64,000 nucleotides of DNA, from positions 62,001-126,000 of the forward strand of contig NZ_JANQCD010000001.1 in assembly GCF_026672275.1 (NCBI RefSeq). Direction: 5' to 3'. A program made the position numbers and the translations under genes. This document shows positions 28,883-37,567 of this stretch, piece after piece; within the stretch, counting starts at the first letter, position 1; every line of letters starts with the position of its first letter. Origin of the DNA: Marinifilum sp. D737 (GTDB lineage: Bacteria; Bacteroidota; Bacteroidia; Bacteroidales; Marinifilaceae). The notes below the pieces were generated by a model, which made no database searches, had not been told where the DNA came from, and saw nothing but the letters and a program-made list of their open reading frames with translations.

Positions 28883-28911
28883 CAAAAATAGTAAAAATTT
28901 TAAATTTCAAA
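28883..28911 (-). promoter_or_regulatory. Candidate promoter for ybaK-HAD
   Basis: On the minus strand TTTG (28908-28911) is followed after 17 bases by TATTTTTG (28883-28890). Transcription would begin near 28876, giving a leader of about 78 bases before the ATG at 28798. Confidence 0.5.
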
Positions 28912-29132
28912 ATTGTTTCGATTCAATTGCAAAATTAATAAAGTGTAGAATGCTTGTTTTTAAAGGGGATAAGTGATGAATAAAAAAATGTAGTTTTAAT
29001 TTTAAATGAATTAAAATTGTAATGGCATTTACCAGATTCGTTTGGATTTTTACAAAGGCGATCCTATTTAAAATTATTTTTTATACTGATTTTGGTATCT
29101 TTTATTTCTTATCATCAAAATAAAATTGAGTT
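28912..29132. other. Intergenic region between divergent ybaK and the RluA-type gene
   Basis: Together with the ybaK leader this makes a 334-base stretch without a gene. It is very AT-rich. A TATCTTTT at about 29096-29103 resembles a -7 element for the pseudouridine synthase gene but lacks the final G. I see no RNA gene or repeat. Confidence 0.4.
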
Positions 29133-30038
29133 ATGGTAGTTATTGAAGCACATGTGGTTCCTGAAGGGATAGAAAGCATCCGTTTGCAAGAATACGCATT
29201 GCATATTTTCACTGGAATCAATACAAACCAGGGAATTAAAAAGGCTATTAAGCGAGGCTTGATCAGGGTAAATGGATTGCAAGCTTCAACAGGTTTGTGG
29301 GTAAAATCTGGCTTTAAAATTGAATTGTGTGATTTGGAGCGGCCACCTGGTAAGATTTATAAATTGCCATTAGAAGTGGTTTATGAAGATGATCATATGG
29401 CTGTAATTAATAAGCCAGGTGGGATTTCGGTAAGTGGAAACCAGTTTCGTACCGTACAAAATGCCTTGCCATACAACTTGCGACCTTCGATGCGGAAGAA
29501 TGCTTTGCCTGTTTTTCGTCCGGTTCATAGGATTGACAGTCCTACATGTGGATTATTGCTAATAGCTAAAACTGCTGACGCATCTGCCAAATTGGGCAAG
29601 CAATTCGAGGATCGGTTGGTGAAGAAAAGGTATAGAGCAGTAGTTATTGGCTCTTTGCACGAAAAAGGAAAAATTGATATGCAGGTGGATGACAAGGATG
29701 CGGTAAGCACATTCAAGTTGGTGAAAAAGTCACCATCCATAAGAAACAGATTCTTAAGTATGGTTGATTTGTATCCTGAAACAGGCAGAACACATCAATT
29801 AAGAATTCATATGGCTGGTATCGGTAATCCGATTTTAGGAGATAAGATTTACGGTACGGAGGGAGAGATTCTTCGAGGAAAAGGATTGTTTTTGTGTGCA
29901 GCCGAACTGCAATTTACTCATCCCGATTCTGGAGAGGAGATGAATATTTCCATCGATCCTCCATATAAATTCGGTCGATTTATGGAGATGGAGGAAAAAC
30001 GATGGGAGAAATACAATTCGGAAAGTGAGATGGTGTAA
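29133..30038 (+). CDS. RluA-family pseudouridine synthase
   Basis: Converts specific uridines in rRNA or tRNA to pseudouridine. An S4-like RNA-binding domain (about 15-70) is followed by the catalytic domain. The catalytic aspartate is Asp135 in HRIDSPTCGLLLIAKT, a variant of HRLDxxTSG. RTHQLRIHMAGIGNPILGDKIYG matches the conserved C-terminal motif. The 301-residue length suits RluA/RluC/RluD, but which site is modified cannot be told. It is transcribed alone and ends three bases from the convergent thioesterase gene. Confidence 0.92.
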   Translation: MVVIEAHVVPEGIESIRLQEYALHIFTGINTNQGIKKAIKRGLIRVNGLQASTGLWVKSGFKIELCDLERPPGKIYKLPLEVVYEDDHMAVINKPGGISVSGNQFRTVQNALPYNLRPSMRKNALPVFRPVHRIDSPTCGLLLIAKTADASAKLGKQFEDRLVKKRYRAVVIGSLHEKGKIDMQVDDKDAVSTFKLVKKSPSIRNRFLSMVDLYPETGRTHQLRIHMAGIGNPILGDKIYGTEGEILRGKGLFLCAAELQFTHPDSGEEMNISIDPPYKFGRFMEMEEKRWEKYNSESEMV

Positions 30039-30041
30039 ACT

Positions 30042-30515
30042 TTACTCGTAAAAAGCCTCAATTCCCGGGTATTCAAATTTCTTAATTGCCATTTCCTGAG
30101 GGAAGATCATGTATTGAACTTCAGCTTCAGAACACACTTTTCCGTCCGGATCAAGAATTTCTGCATGAATGGTTGCAAATCTTCTGTCTTTCGAAATTAG
30201 TTTTCCGCGAACGCATAGCTTTCCTTTATCCGTAAAGGCTGAGTTTTTAAATTTGGCATTCAGCGCAGTAGTTACTCCTGCAGTTTCACATTTTACAAAT
30301 ACTACCCAACAAGCTATTTCATCGAGAATTGTAGTTTGAATTCCACCATGTAAAACATTTTTAAAACCAGAAAGGTGAGATTTTGGCTCCCATTGGGAAA
30401 CAACATACTCGCCATCTTCAAAAAAATCCATTTGTAAGCCTTGTTCATTGTCGGGCGAACAGCCAAAGCATTTTCCGTTTTCAGTGGAACGATATGGGTT
30501 GATGATCTTTTTCAT
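30042..30515 (-). CDS. Hotdog-fold thioesterase (PaaI-like)
   Basis: A 157-residue soluble protein with the hotdog-fold signature: the central helix segment NVLHGGIQTTILDEIACWV (about residues 53-71), where HGG and the acidic residue form the thioesterase site, and the strand GRFATIHAEILDPDGKVCSEAEVQYMIF. An N-terminal segment with two cysteines (ENGKCFGCSPDNEQG) is common in this branch and may bind a ligand or metal. Acyl-CoA thioester hydrolysis is the likely reaction. It lies 64 bases after the helix-hairpin-helix barrel gene on the same strand. Confidence 0.85.
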   Translation of the reverse strand: MKKIINPYRSTENGKCFGCSPDNEQGLQMDFFEDGEYVVSQWEPKSHLSGFKNVLHGGIQTTILDEIACWVVFVKCETAGVTTALNAKFKNSAFTDKGKLCVRGKLISKDRRFATIHAEILDPDGKVCSEAEVQYMIFPQEMAIKKFEYPGIEAFYE

Positions 30516-30579
30516 GATACGATCTTAAGTGTTAATTTTATGGATCCGAAAGTACAACAAGAAAATGATTGTGGAAAAT

Positions 30580-32613
30580 CTAAAAACGAAATTTTAGTTG
30601 AAGCTTTACATCTGATTTTGTATTGCCATCAATCAATGAAGTACCAGATCCAATGCTTTCCGTATCGGAATATTTTGTTTGAGCATACCTGGCATAAATG
30701 GTAATTTTATTGCTGATTTTATAATTCAAATTGAGATAAAATCGGCTTCCTTTATTGTAATATGCCGGAACGGAATAAGCGTATAAAATATCATTTTCAT
30801 AGGCATAAATTCTTGTGTCGTAAGAATCGGTGTCGAATAATGCATATCGTAAACTGATGTGTAGTGGAAATTGAGAAAATCTGTATATCAAATCCTGATA
30901 AATTAGAAAGCCATTTGCACTTCGATCTGCTTGTTTGTATTCTGTAAATTCTATTCTGTTTCGGATTTCCCAATTCGTTGCAGGTTTTGCCGATAGGTGA
31001 ATACGATATTGAGTTTTCTCAAATTCAACAGGAGTATTTATAAAATCAGCATCGATGTTATCAGCCTTGTTTTCTTGTTTGTATCTAAAATAAACCGATA
31101 GCTTATCGCTGCTTGTATATTCTATTTGAGAAAAATATTCATGGCCAGCGGTTGGTGAATTGCTCGAATGTTTTAGCCATGGAAATTCAAACTGATCGTA
31201 GTAAGCTTTTATGCTCCATTTAGGAAATGGGTGAAAAGTAATTCCGATATAAATTCCTTCTTCATTTTGGCTTCTACTTTGTTCCGAAAAAGAATTTGAG
31301 TAGTGAGCATGAAAATCCATATCGTATTTGCGGTAAATGGTCTCAAGGTTGAGTTGAGGATGAATTTGGATGTTTGCGCCTTGCAGTATTCCAATGCCAC
31401 CTGATTTTGACCGGGCTGCTTCGCCAAATAAATGAATCTTATTAATTTGAGTTTGATAGTTTATGCTTAGGTTGTAATTGTTCTTGCCCGTAAAATTGTA
31501 TTGAGAATATGCTTTTTCGTGGATTTTTATTTCTGGCGAATAAGAATATTGAATAAAAGTAGCACCAAGTTGAGTATTTTTTAAATTCCAGGTGAAATAG
31601 CCACCAAGCAACTTTTCTTTTAAAGCATTTTTTTTGTCCAACTCATTCCTGTTTCGGTGCAATCCTGTATTCACAATGCTTGATGCATAAGAAGAAATGG
31701 TATCTGTATTGGCGCTGGCATCTATCTTTTTATAAGAAGCAAATGTGGCAATGTCAATTCCCTTTACAGGGGAGATGATAATAGATACTCCACGGAAAAA
31801 TCGGTTTTCATCAGTTGATTTGTAGGATCGGACACCCTGGAGTTTTCTTGCATTTTGAGTGGTAAAGGAAGATTTTTTACCTCCCATGCCTGACCATAAA
31901 CTTAAGCCTTGACCAAATTTAATTTGGTAATCGCCCAAATTGACCTGTTTGAAAAGGCCATTTGATTTTTTTTGAACATGAGCCGAATAAAAATCGAATC
32001 CATTTGAGTTTTCATCCTTAAAAAAAGGTTCACCCTTATCGTTCTCAGCAGTAAAACCAAAATTTATTCCTGATTCAGAAGATTGCATTTGGTACCTGCT
32101 GTAATATTTCCATGGATTTCCAAGGTATTTGGAATTCTTACTAGCTGTTTTGTATCCTGTCTCTTTTTGAAAACTGTGTTCGCATCTGATTAAAAGTTGA
32201 TGTTTTAGTTTTTTTACGCTAATTGGTTTTGCAATTGCTTTTGTAGAAATTAAAGGAGCGATATTTTTAACCAATTCAGCAGAGAAACCTTTGATCAATT
32301 GAATTTCGTAAATACTAAGTATGGCTCCATTTTCTTCTCTATACTTAATGAATTGTTCTATTTGGTTTTGATTTAAAAAGAACAGCCTTTCCAGGTCCTG
32401 GGCATTAGCAGTGTTGATGTTTAATGGATTTTGAAACAATTTTGTGATTTCTTCCAATAAATTGGTGTAATCAGGATTTTCTTCCTCTTGTTCTGCGATA
32501 TTCTCAATGATCTGCTCTATTAAATCTTGCTTTATCGCTGTATTCTGTGCATCAGCGATACCTATAAAAGAAAGGATTAGTACCAATGGTAATATGCTGC
32601 GAATTTGTTTCAT
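30580..32613 (-). CDS. Predicted outer-membrane beta-barrel with ComEA-like helix-hairpin-helix domain
   Basis: A 677-residue exported protein. The signal peptide ends near GIADAQ (residue 23). Residues about 62-124 form a tandem helix-hairpin-helix domain of ComEA type (LNINTANAQDLERLF, KYREENGAILSIYEIQLIKG), but the glycine-rich hairpins are eroded: LPGIG is replaced by LFFLNQN and KGIG by KGFS. The remaining 550 residues are amphipathic strands rich in Tyr/Asn/Ser ending in LKFRF, typical of an outer-membrane barrel. DNA contact is therefore possible but weakly supported. It follows a smaller barrel gene by nine bases. Function unknown; DNA uptake or secretion are speculation. Confidence 0.8.
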   Translation of the reverse strand: MKQIRSILPLVLILSFIGIADAQNTAIKQDLIEQIIENIAEQEEENPDYTNLLEEITKLFQNPLNINTANAQDLERLFFLNQNQIEQFIKYREENGAILSIYEIQLIKGFSAELVKNIAPLISTKAIAKPISVKKLKHQLLIRCEHSFQKETGYKTASKNSKYLGNPWKYYSRYQMQSSESGINFGFTAENDKGEPFFKDENSNGFDFYSAHVQKKSNGLFKQVNLGDYQIKFGQGLSLWSGMGGKKSSFTTQNARKLQGVRSYKSTDENRFFRGVSIIISPVKGIDIATFASYKKIDASANTDTISSYASSIVNTGLHRNRNELDKKNALKEKLLGGYFTWNLKNTQLGATFIQYSYSPEIKIHEKAYSQYNFTGKNNYNLSINYQTQINKIHLFGEAARSKSGGIGILQGANIQIHPQLNLETIYRKYDMDFHAHYSNSFSEQSRSQNEEGIYIGITFHPFPKWSIKAYYDQFEFPWLKHSSNSPTAGHEYFSQIEYTSSDKLSVYFRYKQENKADNIDADFINTPVEFEKTQYRIHLSAKPATNWEIRNRIEFTEYKQADRSANGFLIYQDLIYRFSQFPLHISLRYALFDTDSYDTRIYAYENDILYAYSVPAYYNKGSRFYLNLNYKISNKITIYARYAQTKYSDTESIGSGTSLIDGNTKSDVKLQLKFRF

Positions 32614-32622
32614 GATTTGGTC

Positions 32623-33435
32623 TTAGAATTGGAAACTAATATCGGCCGATGGAGTGTAGCCAAGAACAGGATGTCGCGAGAATGCAATGTTGGTTTTTAG
32701 CTTAGAGAAGTTATAGCCTATTCCGAGACTTATAGAATTTGGATGGTTGAATGCACCGACCCGAAAGAATAATTTTTCATTTACAGGATATTCTATTCCT
32801 GCTTTTACTTGTAGCTTATCGTCTATATTCTTTAATATTTCGGAGCTGATAATGGCTCCGTTCGATAATTTCCATGAAATTCCAAACCTGCCTACAGTTG
32901 GAATTTTATCATCGTAATCCCAGGTTTCGAATTTCTCCTGGCTAGGATTGGAAAGATGGAAACCTATGTAGAAATTGGAAGCAATTTCTGCTAACAATCC
33001 AAATTCGAATGTATACTTTGATTGTGATCCATATTCGGCATTAAGTTTTTTGCTAATTTGATTGAATTGTAAACCGGCCCAAAAATGTTTTCCTAAGGCT
33101 CTTGAATATGAAAGCCCGATTTTATACTCTTTGTAAAGTTCAAAGCCGAATTGGGTGTAGTTAGCGGAAAAGCATCCAAATTTACTTGGAATATTGATGA
33201 GAAATGATTTGGTGCTCAGTTCTTTGTTCGTGAATCTGTTTTCGTAGTAAGCGCCAAAAGATTTTCTCGTTAGTAAGGCAAGGCCAGCTTGATTGTGGAA
33301 ACCTGACCATTCATTGTAGAGTGCAACAGAAGCATTTCCCATTGCAAAAAATCTTGCTCCAGCAGGCCTGTTTTCATTTGAACAGAAAACCTTTATCGAG
33401 ATGAATAAAAGAATGAATAATAAAAAAATGCGCAT
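32623..33435 (-). CDS. Outer-membrane protein of the PorV/PorQ-like type
   Basis: A 270-residue exported protein with a signal peptide ending near KVFCSN (residue 19). RPAGARFFAMGNASVALYNEWSGFHNQAGLA matches the N-terminal motif of small FadL-like barrels such as PorV, PorQ and UPF0164 proteins, and the rest consists of alternating strands ending in ADISFQF. It is shorter than PorQ at 57.8 kb (343 residues) and shares only the general pattern. It is the first gene of the pair with the helix-hairpin-helix barrel, so the two products may work together in the outer membrane. Confidence 0.75.
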   Translation of the reverse strand: MRIFLLFILLFISIKVFCSNENRPAGARFFAMGNASVALYNEWSGFHNQAGLALLTRKSFGAYYENRFTNKELSTKSFLINIPSKFGCFSANYTQFGFELYKEYKIGLSYSRALGKHFWAGLQFNQISKKLNAEYGSQSKYTFEFGLLAEIASNFYIGFHLSNPSQEKFETWDYDDKIPTVGRFGISWKLSNGAIISSEILKNIDDKLQVKAGIEYPVNEKLFFRVGAFNHPNSISLGIGYNFSKLKTNIAFSRHPVLGYTPSADISFQF

Positions 33436-33587
33436 AGTATATCAAAATAAAACTGTTATACAGGATATTTAAATACCAATGCCCATTAAGCAAAGCTTAA
33501 ATTCTTAGAAACCTTGCCTTGTTGTACGCTTTAACCTCTACTCTTTTTATTGATTGAGATCGAAAATCATTGTTAAATTAAAACAAA

Positions 33588-33618
33588 AAATCTGCATATC
33601 ATAACGATATGCAGATTT
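33588..33618 (-). terminator. Terminator after purE
   Basis: AAATCTGCATATC (33588-33600) and GATATGCAGATTT (33606-33618) form a perfect 13-base stem with a five-base loop. On the minus strand a T-run follows, 27 bases after the purE stop. Confidence 0.92.
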
Positions 33619-33644
33619 ATTTCTATAAATAGGATTATACTCTC

Positions 33645-34151
33645 CTAGTTAGTCTTGTAATCGTATTTTACAGTCGATAATTCTTCGTTTGCTTTAACGA
33701 TTTTTTCTTTCAATCCTTCTTTAAATTCAATTACTGCTTCTTGAAGATCTTCATCACCTACAGCAAGAATTTGTGCTGCAAGAATACCTGCATTCATTGC
33801 ACCGTTGATTCCAACTGTTGCTACAGGAATTCCTGGAGGCATTTGCGCAATACTTAAAAGAGCATCCATTCCATCAAGTGATGCTTTAATTGGTACACCA
33901 ATTACTGGAATCGAAGTCATAGCTGCAATTACACCTGGAAGGTGAGCTGCCATTCCTGCTCCGGCAATGATTGCCTGAATACCATTCTCTTTTGCGTTTT
34001 TAGCAAATTTTTCAACTTGCTCCGGAGTTCTGTGTGCAGATAATGCATTGATTTCAAAAGGAATTTTGAAATCGTTAAGAACTTTTGCCGCTTTTTCCAT
34101 AACTGGCAGGTCTGATGTGCTGCCCATTATAATGCTAACTTTTGCTTTCAT
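33645..34151 (-). CDS. purE: N5-carboxyaminoimidazole ribonucleotide mutase PurE
   Basis: Converts N5-CAIR to CAIR in purine synthesis. The class I signature VSIIMGSTSDLPVMEKA lies at the N-terminus, with the active-site ALSAHRTPEQ (about 40-49) and GAGMAAHLPGVIAA (about 73-86) loops intact. The ATG at 34151 gives 168 residues, normal for PurE; the frame continues 32 codons upstream into sequence unlike the family. It is divergent from hpt, so a synthesis and a salvage gene share an intergenic region. Confidence 0.95.
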   Translation of the reverse strand: MKAKVSIIMGSTSDLPVMEKAAKVLNDFKIPFEINALSAHRTPEQVEKFAKNAKENGIQAIIAGAGMAAHLPGVIAAMTSIPVIGVPIKASLDGMDALLSIAQMPPGIPVATVGINGAMNAGILAAQILAVGDEDLQEAVIEFKEGLKEKIVKANEELSTVKYDYKTN

Positions 34152-34194
34152 TTGGTTTTTTCGTGGATTTAATAAATAAAATGACAAAAAATTG

Positions 34195-34202
34195 TACTTT
34201 TG
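34195..34202 (+). promoter_or_regulatory. Candidate -7 element for hpt-adk-obgE
   Basis: TACTTTTG fits TAnnTTTG. If used, it gives hpt a leader of about 235 bases containing three hairpins. No clear -33 TTTG box is visible, so this is tentative. Confidence 0.4.
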
Positions 34203-34251
34203 CAGCAAAATCAGGAATTGTTTTAATCCCAAAATGTGAACCTGCATCCGT

Positions 34252-34404
34252 CGCTAATTTTATAGCGTAAAAATGAAAAAAAAATATGTATGTTCCATAT
34301 GGAGTTGAAACATTTTTTATTTCCTGAACAGTATAAGGATAAAATTACATTAACGATAGCTTAGGGCATTGCCTTAACCGCCCGATAATTCAGAAAAATT
34401 CTGA
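34252..34404 (+). promoter_or_regulatory. Structured leader region before hpt
   Basis: Three short stems lie in a row: CGCTA/TAGCG (34252-34256 with 34263-34267), TTAGGGC/GCCTTAA (34361-34367 with 34371-34377, one G-T pair) and TCAGAA/TTCTGA (34390-34395 with 34399-34404). The last two have three-base loops. None has a T-run. I do not recognise a known riboswitch. A leader controlling purine salvage is possible. Confidence 0.35.
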
Positions 34405-34443
34405 CAGGGGAAGTCGGACAACTAAGACAAATATTAAAGACTA

Positions 34444-34983
34444 ATGAAAACTGTAAAACTTCTTGATCGAGAATTTCGTGTATCAATTCCAGCAGAGGAA
34501 ATTGACAAGGTAATTGCCCAAATGGCTGAAAAAATGAATAAAGAATTGGCAGGAAAAGATCCTTTGTTCATTTGTATTTTAAATGGTTCATTCATGTTTG
34601 CATCTGATTTGATGAAGCAAATTACTGTTGAAAATTCACAAATCACTTTCATGCGTTTGTCATCTTACGAGGGAACAAGCACTACAGGTAAAGTGAAAAA
34701 ATTAATGGGTTTTACCGAGGACTTGAAAGATCGTACAGTTGTATTGTTGGAAGATATTGTAGATACAGGAATCACAATTTCGAATACATTAGAACAGATC
34801 AAAGATTACGAAGCCAAAGAAGTGTTGGTTGCAACAATGTTGTTCAAACCAAAAGCTTTAATCAGAGATGTGAAATTACACTACGTTGGAATGGAAATTC
34901 CTAATGATTTTATTGTTGGTAGAGGTTTGGATTATGATGGAATTGGAAGAAACCTACCAGATATCTACACTGTAATTGATTAA
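34444..34983 (+). CDS. hpt: Hypoxanthine phosphoribosyltransferase
   Basis: Salvages hypoxanthine (and often guanine) to the nucleotide with PRPP. The 179-residue length is typical. The PRPP-binding motif VVLLEDIVDTGITIS lies at about residues 99-113; ICILNGSFMFASDL (about 43-56) and the flexible-loop serine-tyrosine pair LSSYEGT are family features. DFIVGRGLDYDGIGRNLPDIY matches the C-terminal part. It is the first gene of hpt-adk-obgE-PAP2, with a three-base gap to adk, and its product links to the purine permease at 25.6 kb. Confidence 0.95.
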   Translation: MKTVKLLDREFRVSIPAEEIDKVIAQMAEKMNKELAGKDPLFICILNGSFMFASDLMKQITVENSQITFMRLSSYEGTSTTGKVKKLMGFTEDLKDRTVVLLEDIVDTGITISNTLEQIKDYEAKEVLVATMLFKPKALIRDVKLHYVGMEIPNDFIVGRGLDYDGIGRNLPDIYTVID

Positions 34984-34986
34984 ATA

Positions 34987-35592
34987 ATGTTGAATATTGT
35001 TTTGTTTGGACCTCCAGGTTCAGGGAAGGGTACGCAATCTAAATTAATACAAGATAAATTTGGTTTGATCCATCTTTCAACTGGAGATGTTTGCAGGGAG
35101 GAGATAAAAAAAGCTACACCAGAAGGATTGGAAGCGAAGCGACTAATTGATGGGGGTAACTTTTTTCCTGATAAGTTGGCGTATCGTATTGTAGAGAAAT
35201 TTATCGATTCGAATAACGAAGCGAAAGGATTTGTGTATGATGGAATGCCACGTCATGTAGGTCAGATTCCTGTTTTTGCAGAAATGCTAGCCAAGCGAAA
35301 TGGTATTGTTGATATTGTGGTCGAGCTAAAAGTAGAAGAAGAGGAGCTGATTCAACGTTTGTTGAAAAGAGGCGAAACTTCAGGTCGACCAGATGATAGC
35401 GGGCGCGAAGTTATTGAAAAGCGTTTGCGAATTTATGATGATGTAACTGCGCCAATCGCAGAAGAATATAAAAAAGCAGGTGTTTACTATTCTGTTGATG
35501 CAATGGGATCAATGGATGAGGTTTTGGATAGAATTTCTAAACTAATTGAAGAAAAGCTATCTCTTACACCTGTATTTGCGGAAGTACGATAG
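34987..35592 (+). CDS. adk: Adenylate kinase
   Basis: Equilibrates ATP plus AMP with two ADP. The P-loop reads FGPPGSGKGTQSK (about residues 6-18), the AMP-binding LSTGDVCREE and the YDGMPRHVGQ segment (DGFPR in most relatives) are present, and the lid region RLLKRGETSGRPDD is the short type without a cysteine zinc site. The 201 residues suit the short-lid form. The slightly unusual DGMPRH is a conservative change. It sits three bases after hpt and twelve before obgE. Confidence 0.95.
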   Translation: MLNIVLFGPPGSGKGTQSKLIQDKFGLIHLSTGDVCREEIKKATPEGLEAKRLIDGGNFFPDKLAYRIVEKFIDSNNEAKGFVYDGMPRHVGQIPVFAEMLAKRNGIVDIVVELKVEEEELIQRLLKRGETSGRPDDSGREVIEKRLRIYDDVTAPIAEEYKKAGVYYSVDAMGSMDEVLDRISKLIEEKLSLTPVFAEVR

Positions 35593-35604
35593 AAAATATA
35601 AGCT

Positions 35605-36594
35605 ATGTCAGGATCTAATTTTGTTGATTACGTAAAGATTTTTTGTAGATCGGGAGCTGGAGGAAATGGTTCAACCCACCTTCATCGTGATAAACTAACG
35701 ATGAAAGGAGGTCCTGATGGTGGTGATGGTGGTCGTGGAGGTCACATCATTATTCGTGCAAACGCACAATTGTGGACGTTGATTCACCTAAAGTTTAGTC
35801 GTCATGTATTCGGTGGCGATGGTGGATCGGGTAGCCAAAGCCGAAGTACAGGTTTCGATGGTGAAGACAAAGTGATTGAAGTGCCATTGGGAACGGTTGC
35901 CCGTGATGCTGAAACCGGAGAAGTTATTTTTGATGTAACCGAAGATGGGGAAGAGAAAGTGCTTGTTAAAGGAGGACGAGGAGGTCTTGGTAACTGGCAT
36001 TTTAGATCTTCTACCAACCAAACTCCAAGATATGCACAATCAGGAGGAGAAAGAGTTGAGAGATCGGTTATTTTAGAGCTGAAAGTTCTTGCTGATGTTG
36101 GATTGGTTGGATTTCCTAGTGTTGGTAAGTCAACTTTATTATCAGTAGTATCTGCAGCTAAACCAAAAATTGCAGAATACCATTTTACTACCTTGGTTCC
36201 TAATCTTGGAATTGTTGCTTATCGCGATGATCGTTCCTTTATTATGGCGGATATTCCTGGGATTATTGAAGGAGCCCATGAAGGTCGAGGCCTGGGTTTA
36301 CGATTTTTACGACATATCGAACGAAATTCAGTCTTGCTGTTTATGGTGGCAGCCGATAGTAACGATATACACAACGAATACAAGATTCTTTTGAATGAGT
36401 TGAAGCAATTCAACCCTGAATTGTTGGATAAGCAAAGATTGCTTGCGGTCACTAAATCAGACATGTTGGATGAGGAGTTGATGGATGAAATTAAGCAAGA
36501 TTTGCCAGATGTTCCATGTGTTTTTATATCTTCGGTGGCTCAAAAGGGAATCATGGAGTTAAAAGACATGATTTGGAAAGCAATTAACGAATAA
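35605..36594 (+). CDS. obgE: GTPase ObgE/CgtA
   Basis: Ribosome-assembly and stress GTPase. The glycine-rich Obg domain (about 1-158, with [14 protein letters not shown]) is followed by the G domain: G1 [11 protein letters not shown] (about 166-176), G2 around [10 protein letters not shown]3 [12 protein letters not shown] and G4 VTKSD. The 329-residue length is the short form without the C-terminal OCT domain. It is in the four-gene operon with hpt and adk; genomes of this phylum often keep these genes together. Confidence 0.97.
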   Translation: MSGSNFVDYVKIFCRSGAGGNGSTHLHRDKLTMKGGPDGGDGGRGGHIIIRANAQLWTLIHLKFSRHVFGGDGGSGSQSRSTGFDGEDKVIEVPLGTVARDAETGEVIFDVTEDGEEKVLVKGGRGGLGNWHFRSSTNQTPRYAQSGGERVERSVILELKVLADVGLVGFPSVGKSTLLSVVSAAKPKIAEYHFTTLVPNLGIVAYRDDRSFIMADIPGIIEGAHEGRGLGLRFLRHIERNSVLLFMVAADSNDIHNEYKILLNELKQFNPELLDKQRLLAVTKSDMLDEELMDEIKQDLPDVPCVFISSVAQKGIMELKDMIWKAINE

Positions 36595-36607
36595 AAATAA
36601 TTAGTGA

Positions 36608-37300
36608 ATGGATACCTTAATTCAATTGGATAAAGAGCTTTTTATGTGGTTTAACAGCCACAATACACCGTTTTGGGATGTTGTAATGATGTTTTTTACC
36701 CGAAAAGAATTTTGGATTCCATTGTACCTTTTGCTGTTGTATCAGATTTACAAAGTGAAAGGAAAAGAAGCCATTTACTGGATTTTAGGTGCATTTTTAC
36801 TTGTGTTTTTGTGTGATCAGATTTCTACTCGATTATTTAAAGATGTGTTTGAAAGATTTCGCCCAAGTCACGATCCAGGTTTGGAAGGAATGGTAAATTT
36901 GGTAAGTGGTTACAAAGGTGGTCGATTTGGATTTGTGTCCTCTCATGCAACAAATTCATTTGGATTTGCACTCTTTACATCTTTACTATTCAGAAATAAA
37001 CTATACACATTCTTCATATTTACCTGGTCTTTATTGGTTGTTTATACTCGTATCTATCTCGGAGTTCATTTTCCTGGAGATATCATTGGAGGAATGATTT
37101 TGGGATTAATCCTAGGATACGGTGTTTATCGATTAACCAAATGGTTCTCCAACTCTCGTAAAGGGCCAATAACACGAGGTAGACGAAACATTCAGTCTCT
37201 TACTTACTCAGCAGCCTGGCTAATTTTAGCAGTAGCATCTATCGAAATTATTACCATTTGTTTAGTGGTAAGAAAGCTATTAAAATACGGCTTGTTTTAA
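36608..37300 (+). CDS. PAP2-family membrane phosphatase
   Basis: A 230-residue integral membrane protein with about six hydrophobic segments. The three acid-phosphatase motifs are visible: KDVFERFRPS (KxxxxxxRP, about 78-87), SSHATNSFG (about 111-119) with the catalytic His, and RIYLGVHFPGDIIGG with the second His and Asp. Substrates in the family are lipid phosphates such as undecaprenyl pyrophosphate or phosphatidic acid. An undecaprenyl role would fit the cell-wall genes nearby, but this is inference. It ends the hpt operon, thirteen bases after obgE. Confidence 0.9.
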   Translation: MDTLIQLDKELFMWFNSHNTPFWDVVMMFFTRKEFWIPLYLLLLYQIYKVKGKEAIYWILGAFLLVFLCDQISTRLFKDVFERFRPSHDPGLEGMVNLVSGYKGGRFGFVSSHATNSFGFALFTSLLFRNKLYTFFIFTWSLLVVYTRIYLGVHFPGDIIGGMILGLILGYGVYRLTKWFSNSRKGPITRGRRNIQSLTYSAAWLILAVASIEIITICLVVRKLLKYGLF

Positions 37301-37517
37301 TTTGTCTTTTTAGATAAATAATAAAGAAAATTTGCGCCTAACGATTGATTATTGTTAATTTTAGGTGCGTATTTTGTATAAAATTAAACTTCCTCTTAAT
37401 TTGGAATCATTTTTATTGCTTAAATCATATTAATTGATTTTTAGAGGAATAAGATTTTGCTATTCTTTTCTGAATGGATGATTACCCTTGACTTTTAACA
37501 GCCTGTTGATAAACTAC

Positions 37518-37549
37518 TTTCTTAGGAATCGTTCTTTTAGCTATATTTG
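37518..37549 (+). promoter_or_regulatory. Candidate parE promoter
   Basis: TATATTTG at 37542-37549 fits the -7 consensus; TTTC at 37518-37521 lies 20 bases upstream in place of TTTG. The leader before the parE ATG at 37568 would be about 12 bases. Confidence 0.55.
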
Positions 37550-37567
37550 TAAAAACGCGAAATTTTC

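Noticed and set aside
28799-28885. N-terminal extension of 29 residues on ybaK from a TTG
   Set aside because: The TTG lies inside a TATTTTTG promoter element and the extra residues are not in the YbaK family.
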